Shown here: piece by piece, positions 1 through 8,400 of the stretch
Layout of the letters: each line of letters opens with the position of its first letter
Position numbering within the stretch: the first letter of the stretch is position 1
NCBI GenBank assembly: GCA_964446745.1
Contig: CAYURR010000051.1
Location: 1 to 16,580 of the forward strand
Direction: 5' to 3'
Origin: CAYURR01 sp964446745
GTDB taxonomy: Bacteria; Bacillota; Clostridia; Lachnospirales; WQUN01
Length of the DNA: 16,580 bases
Position numbers and translations under genes: made by a program
Notes under the pieces: generated by a model
What the model was told of the DNA's origin: nothing
Databases searched by the model: none
Seen by the model: the letters and a program-made list of their open reading frames with translations, nothing else

Positions 1-6
1 AACGGT

Positions 7-37
7 TTATGGTAATATTCTGTCAGTTATACCATAA
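7..37. repeat. 8-bp perfect inverted repeat upstream of the HD-GYP gene
   Basis: TTATGGTA at 7-14 is matched by TACCATAA at 30-37, leaving a 15-base spacer. It lies about 50 bases before the preferred start of the HD-GYP gene. No run of T follows, so it does not look like an intrinsic terminator. It could be an operator or a leader hairpin, or it may be chance in A+T-rich DNA. The window begins too close to judge a promoter around it. Confidence 0.3.
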
Positions 38-87
38 GGCGGACTTCAGTACAAGTGTCAACGTTATCGTTTAGAGGGGTGTTGTTT

Positions 88-1176
88 ATGGTGTTGTTGC
101 CTGTTGCGTCGTTAAAGCCGGGCATGATAGTCGCGAAAAATGTCTACGACAACAATGTAAAGAGCTTTGGTTTATCACTGATCATGAGGGGCACGGTCCT
201 CGGCGAGCCCATTATCAAGCGGTTGCAAAGCCATGGTATCATGTCCGTATACATAGAAAGGACCGGCACGGAGGATATCTCTCCGGAGGAGATACTCACG
301 AATGATATGAAAAATGCCGCGATATCCAGCATACGCTCCACGTTTGAGACGATCATGAAGGCCGATCAACAAACGAGTACACGGATCGTGGGCAGCATGA
401 CCAAGCTGTCCGAGAGCTTAGTCGAAAACGCAATCAACAACCCCGACATCATGATCAATCTAAACAGCCTCAAGAGTTACGACGACTATACATACACACA
501 CTCGCTATGCGTTTCACTGTTGAGTATCGCTACAGGCATGTCGATGGGCTTTGACAAGCATATGCTCAAGAACCTCTCGACCGCCGCTCTGCTGCATGAC
601 ATCGGCAAGGTCATGGTCCCGATCTCAATTATCAATAAGCCCTCAAAGCTTACAAACGAGGAGTTCCTCGAGGTAAGGAAGCACCCCGAATACGGTATAA
701 AGATAGTGGAAAAGCGTAAAGCCATGCTGCACGAGTCTGTCATGTTTGGCATACGCGCGCACCACGAGCGGTTTGACGGTAACGGTTATCCGGGCAGCTT
801 GGGATCCGAGAAGATACATCCATTCGGCAAGATCATAGCCGTTGCGGATGTCTATGACGCTATCACCTCAAACAGGCCTTACAGGAAACCCGCTCAGCCG
901 TTTGAGGCCGTCGAGTACATCATGGGCTGCGGCAATTCGCATTTTGATATACAAACGGTCAATCATTTCCTAAAAAAGATCGTGGCGTTTCCGGAGGGCA
1001 GCGTCGTAAAACTCAGCGACGGATCGAGGGGCATCGTGGTCTCAAACAATCCGGAGAATGTTATGCGCCCGAGGCTCCGTCTTTTAAGGCCGGACGGCGC
1101 GATGAAGGATGTAAATATGTTGAATGATCCGAGTTGCCTAAGCCTCACGATCTTAGGCATGGACGATATAGCTTAG
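88..1176 (+). CDS. HD-GYP domain protein, probable cyclic-di-GMP phosphodiesterase
   Basis: This 362-aa cytoplasmic protein should hydrolyse the second messenger cyclic-di-GMP, as the HD-GYP family does. Residues about 1-65 form the small N-terminal module (starting near LKPGMIVAKNVYD) seen in many Clostridia HD-GYP proteins. The HD-GYP domain covers about 95-300. It shows H138 in YTHS, the HD pair H170-D171 in HDIGK, the HH pair at 225-226 (HHERFDG) and G233-Y-P, so the metal ligands and GYP signature look intact. The tail (about 305-350, with VVKLSDGSRGIVV) is the short beta module often found after such domains. No receiver, PAS, GGDEF or membrane segment is visible, so the input signal is unknown. 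The ATG at 88 is chosen because AGAGGGG at 73-79 precedes it by 8 bases. The in-frame GTG at 55 would add 11 residues and has no clear ribosome site. It is the first gene of a probable three-gene operon. Confidence 0.93.
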   Translation: MVLLPVASLKPGMIVAKNVYDNNVKSFGLSLIMRGTVLGEPIIKRLQSHGIMSVYIERTGTEDISPEEILTNDMKNAAISSIRSTFETIMKADQQTSTRIVGSMTKLSESLVENAINNPDIMINLNSLKSYDDYTYTHSLCVSLLSIATGMSMGFDKHMLKNLSTAALLHDIGKVMVPISIINKPSKLTNEEFLEVRKHPEYGIKIVEKRKAMLHESVMFGIRAHHERFDGNGYPGSLGSEKIHPFGKIIAVADVYDAITSNRPYRKPAQPFEAVEYIMGCGNSHFDIQTVNHFLKKIVAFPEGSVVKLSDGSRGIVVSNNPENVMRPRLRLLRPDGAMKDVNMLNDPSCLSLTILGMDDIA

Positions 1177-1212
1177 ATAATCATAACTTGACACCACGTA
1201 AGGAGGGTAATC

Positions 1213-1824
1213 ATGAATAACAATAATATGTTTTCCGATCTCGAACGGCTCGAAATGCAGATGCGGTTTATTACCGAGGCCGACAAGATGAAAAGCATAA
1301 TGCGCCGTACGTTGATAACAGACAAATCCCGAAACGAAAACGACGCGGAGCATTCGTTCCATATCGCTCTGATGGCGATGACGTTATACGAATACTGCGA
1401 CGACAAAAGTGTCGATCTGCTGCGTGTACTGAAGATGCTACTGGTGCATGACCTGGTCGAGATATACGCGGGCGATACATTTGCATACGACCCGAAGGGC
1501 AATAAAGATAAGCTCGAGCGCGAGATGATCGCGGCAGAGCGTATCTTCGGCATGTTGCCGGACGATCAGGGCGACGAGTACAAAGCACTCTGGCAGGAGT
1601 TTGACGCAGAGAGCACACCGGACGCATTATTCGCGACATGTGTAGACAGATTGCAACCGTTGATATTGAACTACATGTCCGACGGCAAGGCATGGAAGGA
1701 TGCACATGTGACCGCCGAAATGGTCAAGCAACGCATGAGTGTAATCGGAAAGGCCTCGAAGCCAATTTACGAAATGGCTAAATGTCTGATCAAAAACGCC
1801 CAACAGAAAGGTTATCTCATTTAA
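1213..1824 (+). CDS. HD domain nucleotidase, YfbR/HDDC2-like
   Basis: This 203-aa soluble protein of the HD_3 type is related to 5'-deoxynucleotidase YfbR and human HDDC2, which dephosphorylate deoxynucleoside 5'-monophosphates using a divalent metal. The family pattern is visible: H47 in the NDAEHSFH stretch, H79-D80 followed by E83 and D88 (HDLVEIYAGD), and D145 in CVDRLQPL. These correspond to the metal ligands and the conserved acidic residues of YfbR. The length is typical. The start is secure: AAGGAGG lies a few bases before the ATG (around 1200-1206). It begins 36 bases after the HD-GYP stop and ends 2 bases before the ABC gene start, so the three are probably transcribed together. Exact substrate preference cannot be read from sequence; a role in nucleotide-pool housekeeping is inferred from the family. 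Confidence 0.88.
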   Translation: MNNNNMFSDLERLEMQMRFITEADKMKSIMRRTLITDKSRNENDAEHSFHIALMAMTLYEYCDDKSVDLLRVLKMLLVHDLVEIYAGDTFAYDPKGNKDKLEREMIAAERIFGMLPDDQGDEYKALWQEFDAESTPDALFATCVDRLQPLILNYMSDGKAWKDAHVTAEMVKQRMSVIGKASKPIYEMAKCLIKNAQQKGYLI

Positions 1825-1826
1825 AT

Positions 1827-3464
1827 ATGAACAATCGTCTGAAGGTGTTTCTATCGTTTTATAAGCCGTATAGGAAGCTGTTCGCCGCGGATCTTTTGTC
1901 CGCTGCAATAGCAGCCGGTACGGCTGTTTTATTCCCGCTCTGCATCCGCTATATCACAAGGGATCCCCAAAACACGCAACTGATCCTATATATGGGCGGT
2001 GCGCTGCTGCTATTGATACTGATACAGGCCGGTGCGAGTTATGTATATGATTATTACGGCCACGAGATGGGTGCGATGATGGAGCGAGACATGCGCAACA
2101 GATTGTTTGCGCATTATCAACGGCTTAGCTTTTCATTCTACGACGGTCAAAAAACCGGCAAGCTCATGACGCGTATCACAAACGATCTGCTCTCTCTCTC
2201 CGAGCTGTTTCATCATGCGCCCGAGGACTATATGATCTACGCGGTGAAGTTTTTCGGCTCGTTTGCTGTCATGCTCGCCGTAAATGTGCGATTGAGCCTG
2301 ACAGTACTCGCATTTTTACCGATACTCGGCATATTCGTGATGATTGGCGCAAAGAAGCTCAACTACATATACAAGGGTAGCTACGACAAGATCGCCGATG
2401 TGAACGCGTTGGTAGAGGAAAATATCTCGGGCATCCGCGTTGTGCAAGGTTTTACCGCCGAACAGGGTGAGATCAATCGTTTTGAAGCCGAAAACGATCA
2501 GTTTCTTGAACGGCGCAAGGATATATATCGGAACGAATCGATATATATGACCGTAGGCATCGGTATCATCACGCAATTGATACTCGCGACAGTGGTCGTA
2601 GTAGGCGCATTGGCCGTCGGGGGCTCTTCACAAGGCCTTAATATTTCGGATTTGCTTACGTTTGTGCTGTATGTCGGCAACCTGACCGAGCCGATCATAA
2701 AGCTTTCACATATGACACAACAGCTTCAGGAGGGTCTTGCGGGTTTTGACAGGTACATGGAGATCATGTCGGTAGAACCCGAGATAGCAGACAGCCCCCA
2801 GGCAATTGACATGCAAAATGTGCGCGGGCATGTGGAGTTTAAACGTGTGAGCTTCAGATATGACGAGAACGGGGAATTTGTGTTAAAGGACATGTCGCTG
2901 GACGTGAAGCCCGGCGAATATGTTGCGATAGTCGGAGCGTCCGGTGCGGGCAAAACGACGCTGTGTTCGCTGATACCTAGGTTTTATGATGTGAGTGCAG
3001 GGGAATTATTGATAGATGGGATGAATGTAAAGGATATTACGCTTGCTTCACTGAGGCGCAATGTGGGTGTGGTGTTTCAAGACGTTTATTTATTTGCGGG
3101 AACGGTCAAGGAGAACATACTCTATGGCAAGCCCGGCGCATCGGACGATGAAGTTATCTCTGCAGCAATGGCCGCAAACGCGCATGAGTTTATAGTGAAG
3201 CTGCCGAATGGTTACGACACGGAGGTCGGGCACAGGGGCGTGAGGCTGTCGGGCGGGCAGAAGCAACGCATCAGTATCGCGCGCGTGTTTCTAAAGAATC
3301 CGCCGATAATAATATTGGACGAGGCCACGAGCGCGCTCGACAACGAGAGTGAACGTGCCGTACAGGCTTCGCTCGAGGCTTTGGCCGTAAACCGCACGAC
3401 CTTTGTGATTGCACATAGGCTCTCGACAATTGAGAACGCCGATCGCGTGATAGAGCTTAAGTGA
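1827..3464 (+). CDS. ABC exporter half-transporter (permease fused to ATPase), short C-terminus
   Basis: This 545-aa membrane protein of the ABC-B (MsbA/LmrA-like) exporter type would act as a homodimer unless an unseen partner exists. The N-terminal half (about 15-300) carries the six expected membrane helices, for example about 18-40, 52-75, 133-178 (two helices), 241-266 and 272-292. The ATPase half has Walker A G370-ASGAGKTT, signature LSGGQ at 474-478, Walker B with D498 and the catalytic E499, and the H-loop H530, so catalysis should be possible. Only 15 residues follow H530 and the protein ends at ADRVIELK. Relatives normally continue for roughly 25-40 residues (GxIVExGTHxEL and a helix). 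The ATG at 1827 is preferred because it fits the family start and lies just after the previous stop (TAA 1822-1824). An ATG at 1782 would overlap the upstream gene and has no ribosome site. The cargo is unknown. Confidence 0.93.
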   Translation: MNNRLKVFLSFYKPYRKLFAADLLSAAIAAGTAVLFPLCIRYITRDPQNTQLILYMGGALLLLILIQAGASYVYDYYGHEMGAMMERDMRNRLFAHYQRLSFSFYDGQKTGKLMTRITNDLLSLSELFHHAPEDYMIYAVKFFGSFAVMLAVNVRLSLTVLAFLPILGIFVMIGAKKLNYIYKGSYDKIADVNALVEENISGIRVVQGFTAEQGEINRFEAENDQFLERRKDIYRNESIYMTVGIGIITQLILATVVVVGALAVGGSSQGLNISDLLTFVLYVGNLTEPIIKLSHMTQQLQEGLAGFDRYMEIMSVEPEIADSPQAIDMQNVRGHVEFKRVSFRYDENGEFVLKDMSLDVKPGEYVAIVGASGAGKTTLCSLIPRFYDVSAGELLIDGMNVKDITLASLRRNVGVVFQDVYLFAGTVKENILYGKPGASDDEVISAAMAANAHEFIVKLPNGYDTEVGHRGVRLSGGQKQRISIARVFLKNPPIIILDEATSALDNESERAVQASLEALAVNRTTFVIAHRLSTIENADRVIELK

Positions 3465-3485
3465 TACCTCCGACATAACCCTGAT

Positions 3486-3511
3486 AATCCTTACCAATGG
3501 ATTCTTTTATT
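3486..3511. terminator. weak hairpin between convergent ABC and comM genes
   Basis: AATCC at 3486-3490 pairs with GGATT at 3499-3503 across an 8-base loop, and CTTTTATT follows on the plus strand. It falls in the 45-base gap where the two genes converge, which is where a terminator is expected. The stem is only 5 bp and A+T-rich, so it is weak and may not work alone. Confidence 0.25.
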
Positions 3512-5039
3512 ACCAATATGTTCGATCCAAGCTCCGAAACTGTAATGCCTCGGCGGCGTGGTTTGGCTGTATCTCGGCCACGCCCTCGAGGTCTGCAATC
3601 GTGCGTGCGATACGCAGTATCTTGTGATATGCGCGCGCACTGAGCTTTAATTGCGTAAACGCGTCCTTCACGAGTCTTTGAGCTTGGGCCCCGAGCTTGC
3701 AATGACGCTCCACGAGTGTCGCCGGCATCTGCCCATTGAACAATATCCCGTGGCCTCGAAAGCGTTTCTTTTGTATTTCTATAGCAGCCTCCACGCGTCC
3801 GCGTATTGTAGATGAGGTTTCGGTCGCATCATGTCCGCACGCATCCTTTGAACCAGCGAGTTCAGCATGCGTAACCATCGGCGTCTCGATCTGTATGTCG
3901 ATACGATCCAATAGCGGGCCCGAGATACGGTTGCGATATGTAATGATCTCGTTTTCTGTACATACACATCGTTCGGTGCCGTTGTAGCCGCACGGGCATG
4001 GGTTCATCGCCGTGACGAGCATTATGTTGCACGGATATGTAAAGGTCCCGTATGCACGTGTAATGTTGATATGACGATCCTCAAGCGGCTGACGCAAGGT
4101 TTCCAGAACCTTTCGTTGAAACTCGGGCAGCTCGTCCAGGAACAACACGCCGTTATGCGCGAAGCTGATCTCACCGGGCCCCGGATGTATCCCACCCCCA
4201 GTCAGCGCGATATGTGATATAGTATGATGCGGAGCGCGAAACGGGCGAGTATTAATAAGCCCAGCGTTTTCGTCGAGCAGCCCGCCTATCGAATATATCT
4301 TTGTGACCTCTATGCTTTCGTCATAGGTCATCTCCGGCAACACGGAGGGCAGACGTTTTGCCATCATTGACTTCCCTGAGCCCGGCGGCCCCATCATCAA
4401 CACATTGTGAAAGCCCGCCGCCGCGATCTCAAGCGCACGTTTCACGCCGTGCTGCCCCCTCACATCGGCAAAGTCCAACGTTTCGTCACGCATCATGGCC
4501 GGTGCGTCATCCGCAGGCAGCGGTTGTATAGGCGCACCCGTAAAGTGTTTCACAAGCGATATTAAATCCCTAACAGGAAATATCTGTATACCCCTCACAA
4601 GCGCGGCCTCCAGCCTGTTTGCATGGGGCACAAAGGCCATGCTTATACCCGCAGCCTTTGCGGCGGTAAGCATCGGCAAGATACCCCTGACAGGCCGGAT
4701 AGTGCCGTCCAGCGAGAGTTCCCCCGTCACAAATACATCCCCCGGATCGGCCTTTATAATCTCGGACGCACATAAAATGCCCAAAGCAATAGGCAGGTCG
4801 AATGTCGGACCTGCCTTTTTTATATGCGCCGGCGCAAGATTTACGGTGATGCGCTTGACCGGATATGTAAATCCCGAATTCTTTATCGCGGTGCGGACGC
4901 GCTCTTTTGATTCCCGCACAGCCGAATCCGGCAAACCCACCACCTCAAACGCAGGCAGTCCCGTACTGACATCGACCTCGACATGCACAACATAACCGTC
5001 CACACTCAAAATAGCCCCGCTGTTTATCGTCGATATCAT
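3510..5039 (-). CDS. comM: YifB/ComM family Mg-chelatase-like AAA+ ATPase
   Basis: This 509-aa cytoplasmic ATPase has the full family length. The N-terminal domain (about 1-170, opening with MISTINSGAILSVDGYVV and containing GLPDSAVRESKERV and the LAPAHIKKAGPTFDLPIAL-type stretch) is the Lon-like ChlI fold of the family. The AAA+ core has Walker A G217-PPGSGKS, Walker B with D302-E303 (FLDELPEF), a Cys cluster (NPCPCG...CVC) and the arginine region SGPLLDRID. The C-terminal helical domain ends in the family-typical RSLDR. ComM of Vibrio cholerae is a hexameric branch-migration helicase that helps integrate donor DNA during natural transformation; the same role here is inferred from family membership. 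The ATG at 5037-5039 is preceded on the minus strand by AAAGGGG (5050-5056). No dprA or other competence gene is adjacent in this window. It converges with the ABC gene and has its own promoter. Confidence 0.95.
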   Translation of the reverse strand: MISTINSGAILSVDGYVVHVEVDVSTGLPAFEVVGLPDSAVRESKERVRTAIKNSGFTYPVKRITVNLAPAHIKKAGPTFDLPIALGILCASEIIKADPGDVFVTGELSLDGTIRPVRGILPMLTAAKAAGISMAFVPHANRLEAALVRGIQIFPVRDLISLVKHFTGAPIQPLPADDAPAMMRDETLDFADVRGQHGVKRALEIAAAGFHNVLMMGPPGSGKSMMAKRLPSVLPEMTYDESIEVTKIYSIGGLLDENAGLINTRPFRAPHHTISHIALTGGGIHPGPGEISFAHNGVLFLDELPEFQRKVLETLRQPLEDRHINITRAYGTFTYPCNIMLVTAMNPCPCGYNGTERCVCTENEIITYRNRISGPLLDRIDIQIETPMVTHAELAGSKDACGHDATETSSTIRGRVEAAIEIQKKRFRGHGILFNGQMPATLVERHCKLGAQAQRLVKDAFTQLKLSARAYHKILRIARTIADLEGVAEIQPNHAAEALQFRSLDRTYW

Positions 5040-5100
5040 ATAGATAGCCCCTTTGCGTTCGGTTTGGATTTATTCGTGTATTTTTATGTGTATTTTTTCC

Positions 5101-5129
5101 ATATTACATTAAGCACCAATATTTGACAA
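5101..5129 (-). promoter_or_regulatory. sigma-A type promoter for comM
   Basis: On the minus strand, TTGTCA (5124-5129, 5 of 6 to the -35 consensus) is followed after exactly 17 bases by TAATAT (5101-5106, 4 of 6 to the -10 consensus). The start codon lies about 60 bases downstream, leaving a short leader that contains the AAAGGGG ribosome site. Confidence 0.6.
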
Positions 5130-5336
5130 TAGTTTGGTTTTGATAGCCGAAAGATTTACCTCGAATATTTTTATCAAATCAGAGTAAACTTTGCCATCAT
5201 GGGCCTTTACACATAATAATACATTTTTGCCGGAACGGTTTCAATCGCTGTACCTTTCCGCACACGGTATCAATATTTCTTATGCCTCTGTAACGAAAAT
5301 ATCATATAAATTGCCGTTGAATGCATCTTAAACCCA

Positions 5337-5365
5337 TTCCAATAACGTGTATTTTTTGTTATAAT
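5337..5365 (+). promoter_or_regulatory. probable promoter for the surface-protein cluster
   Basis: A perfect TATAAT lies at 5360-5365, with the weak -35 candidate TTCCAA at 5337-5342 (17-base spacing, 3 of 6 matches). Transcription would begin near 5372, giving a leader of about 60 bases before the start at 5435. The poor -35 suggests a weak or activator-dependent promoter, or a chance -10 match in A+T-rich DNA. Confidence 0.45.
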
Positions 5366-5395
5366 ACTTAAGTTACATATTTTGCATACAAAAAA

Positions 5396-5409
5396 CCCCA
5401 GAAACGGGG
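5396..5409 (+). promoter_or_regulatory. small G+C hairpin in the leader just before the ribosome site
   Basis: CCCC at 5396-5399 pairs with GGGG at 5406-5409 around the loop AGAAAC. It follows a run of A and sits 12 bases before AGGAGG (5422-5427). It may stabilise the messenger's 5' end or affect initiation. It does not match any riboswitch class I can recall. Confidence 0.35.
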
Positions 5410-5434
5410 GATATTACATACAGGAGGTTTCGGT

Positions 5435-8400
5435 ATGGGCTTTTTTGCGAAACGGTTATCTGCGGTAAAGATAGTGAGCGCGGTCATGGCGCTTGTAATG
5501 TTGTTAAATGTCGTTCCCAATATAGCTGGGGATCTTTTAGCGTGGGCAGCCACAGGGGATATCCGACTCGAGTATCTGACCAGGATCAACAAAGGCACGC
5601 ATTATTCCCCGTTTATTACCTACAACGCCGGCAATAGGTTAAACGAGATTGCCGTCGCGATGGATATCGGCCGGAACCCAACGCTCGGTGTAGTGGGTGA
5701 CTTGAGCTTCTGGTCCGACAAAGGTGACGGTACGACCCCTGTTCGCACTCAGCTATCTTACGAGGTCATGTCGTCAACAGCCGACAACTCGAAGATCGCA
5801 CGCATTTATCTAAAGAAGTTTAACACTGCAGGAACAGAAATTTTACCCACATCAAATGCGGATTTGAAGATCTACGCGGACAAGGGTGCCGGATTCACAA
5901 AAAAGGACGTCACCTATGATGTGTATATCGATCCTGCCAATGCACTCAACGACCCCACAGGCAATCCGCAGCACGTCGAAGAGATTCGCCCTGTCCTAAA
6001 CGCAGCTCCATATTTTGATATCCCGCTCGGCACGACCCTTGATGCGGGTTATTCGTTTGTCTATCTCGGCGAGCAATTCCACGTAATGTGGAAGAATTTG
6101 GATCAATACGGTGCTAACAATCCGAGGCTGTATTTCATGTCCGATCAATTCATCGACGGACGTATCTATGATTTTGCATTTACACACGACGGCAATACAA
6201 ACAAAAGGCAAGGCTTAACAGGATTAGTCGGTAACAAGAATAAATTAACTATTACCCCTTGGGGCAATATGACCATAGATGGACCGCCAGCAACTAATTT
6301 TACCAACGCTAAAAAGACCGGAAATGATTATGTTGATGTACCCACCGATATCGATATTCTGTCGCTCGGAAACTATGTCGGCGGTTCTGGTAGGGATGAC
6401 ACAAGGATCGATATCGAGTTCAATCTGCCTAAGACCTATGACGCTGGAGCCGGAGCATTTACCTACGCTGAGACTAAAAATGTAATAACCGATAACGTGA
6501 CACTCACGCTTGAAATGGACGAGAACTATTCCGACAAGGTCAAGTGCCAGATCAAAATGGAGAAGATCACAACCAATCCAACCGCTCGCAGTCTGACGCC
6601 TACTACCATAGGTGTTTACGCTGCCAATCCGTTTTCTGTTGATCAGACTACCGGCAAGCTTACACTGAGGCTTGCCAATATGCCCCCGAGCACCATTTAC
6701 GGAGCTCCGGTATTAAACTTCGATACTACGGGCGCAACCTCTTTCGCACCCGCACTCACAAGCATCAGCGAAACGGACAATCCTATCTACACGTTTATGA
6801 AATACCGTATGCGCTACTCCATAGCCACGGACACCTACGATTTGTTGCTCACAACCTATAAAACCGGCAAGAACGATGACAAATATACATTAATAAACGA
6901 CTTGGGCGGCAGGGTCGTTGCGTGGAGCAATGGCACTGGCCAAGAAATATCATTTGCTACGCCGATCAAGTCTGACGGTCAGGAACGCCGTCTCTACTTT
7001 GACTTTAACAATATATTGAACTCACAGAAGATACGCTACACACACAAAAATGCACCGCCGGATTTTGGCACGCCTACGGAATTTCATGTCTATAAACCAA
7101 ACGATCCACAAACAGACAGATACCCAAAGGTCACACCACCCGAGACCGATCCTAACGCGACCTACGGTACATTATCGTTTTGGACCAGATGGGATGTCGG
7201 CAAGAAATCAGCCGTTGAAGACAAGCTCAGAGCAAACCCATCCGCTACACTGACATACCGCTTAAACGTTTACGAAGAGCCGAAGATCGGGGGCACGCTC
7301 GCACCCTTTTCACAGAGGAATAACGGCGATAACGGTTTTGTATATGTAACAGTAACACCCGATCCGACAGACCCTACAAAGAACCCGCCATCCGTCACCA
7401 TTACAGGCCCGAAGGTCAAGGGAGGCACCTACACCTCAAAGCTTGAGCTGCGTTCCGATAACATTAATTTCTCGGAGCGTACCGATGTCTATTATATCAG
7501 CGTGCCGTTTGAGGCCGATGCTGTTGAGGTAACAGCACCCGGCGACAGGGATTTTGATTTTCCGGGCATCTACTTCATGAATGTAGACCGCGTCGAAAAG
7601 CAAAATGTAGGCGGTGTCGATGTATATGCGCCGATAGCTTCGTCGTTATTAGATAATATGACAATAAACGGCTTTGCTGGCGGCCAGGTCCCTCCGCCGC
7701 AAGATTTGCGCATCGAAAACGAGATCAACGCCCCAAACACCGCCCCCGCGCTTGAGGTTGGCTTAGACTTGCCTGCGGCAAAGCTGCGTGATTATTACGC
7801 AACCGGATATCCATATCCGGTCAAGGACATTGGACTAAATGTATATATTACGCAAAATGAAAACGCCCTGAAGACTGCGATAGAGGGTACAAAGACTGAT
7901 CCGAAAGCCATGCATGCCTCGTCTAAACCCTACAGTAACACCCTAAACGCCAAGCTTGATCTGGATATGACCTCGGCTATTTCCAATCTGCGTGCCGGAG
8001 ACATTCTCCGTGTACCGTATATGCTGACTGCGACCGAGGTCGACAATGTCGTTTCCGGATCGGCTTTATTAATACCGGAGCTGTTCAGGCTCACAGGGCT
8101 TGACAAGAACCAAAAATACTATTTCGCTGCGGACATCGTGACCAATCAATACCTGACCGGTTCCGCCGTACCGGCTGTAGAGGGATATTCATATCCATCA
8201 AATGTGATGGCTCACACCACAAAGGGCGATCAGGAAATACCCGACCCGGCTGAAAAGGTTCCGCCAACGCCCACTATCGGCACCGAAAATGTCGGTCAAT
8301 CCAACGCAACACTATGGTGGAACAGGATAAATCCGGCATCCAGCACGGAGTATATTGAGTACGAGATTATCCGCCTCACAGACAAACAGCTCGACAAGAC

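Larger units (their letters stand above)
5040..5434. other. 395-base divergent intergenic region
   Basis: This is an A+T-rich stretch between comM (leftward) and the first giant surface protein (rightward). It contains the minus-strand comM promoter, a TATAAT box and a small hairpin on the plus strand, and the ribosome sites of both genes. A loose inverted pair (TTTGATA near 5139-5145 and TATCAAA near 5172-5178) is also present but has a loop of about 26 bases. I see no small gene with a ribosome site here, and no recognisable riboswitch or RNA gene. Confidence 0.6.

Noticed and set aside
1271..1705. 144-aa minus-strand open frame
   Set aside because: Antisense shadow of the HD nucleotidase gene, rich in Arg, Ser and Cys, with no ribosome site.
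3441..3509. Frameshift explaining the short ABC transporter tail
   Set aside because: Neither alternative frame downstream of 3441 yields the expected GxIVExGTH-type residues before the comM end.
4495..4995. 166-aa plus-strand open frame
   Set aside because: It lies wholly opposite comM, whose product matches its family over the full length; the frame has no ribosome site and low-complexity Ser/Thr/Ala composition.
5123..5151. Plus-strand promoter from the perfect TTGACA at 5123-5128
   Set aside because: No acceptable -10 box lies at 16-18 bases; the same bases are better explained as the minus-strand -35 of comM.
5337..5434. Cyclic-di-GMP or preQ1 riboswitch in the leader of the surface-protein gene
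   Set aside because: Only a 4-bp hairpin is present; the conserved cores of those riboswitch classes are not seen and the leader is short.
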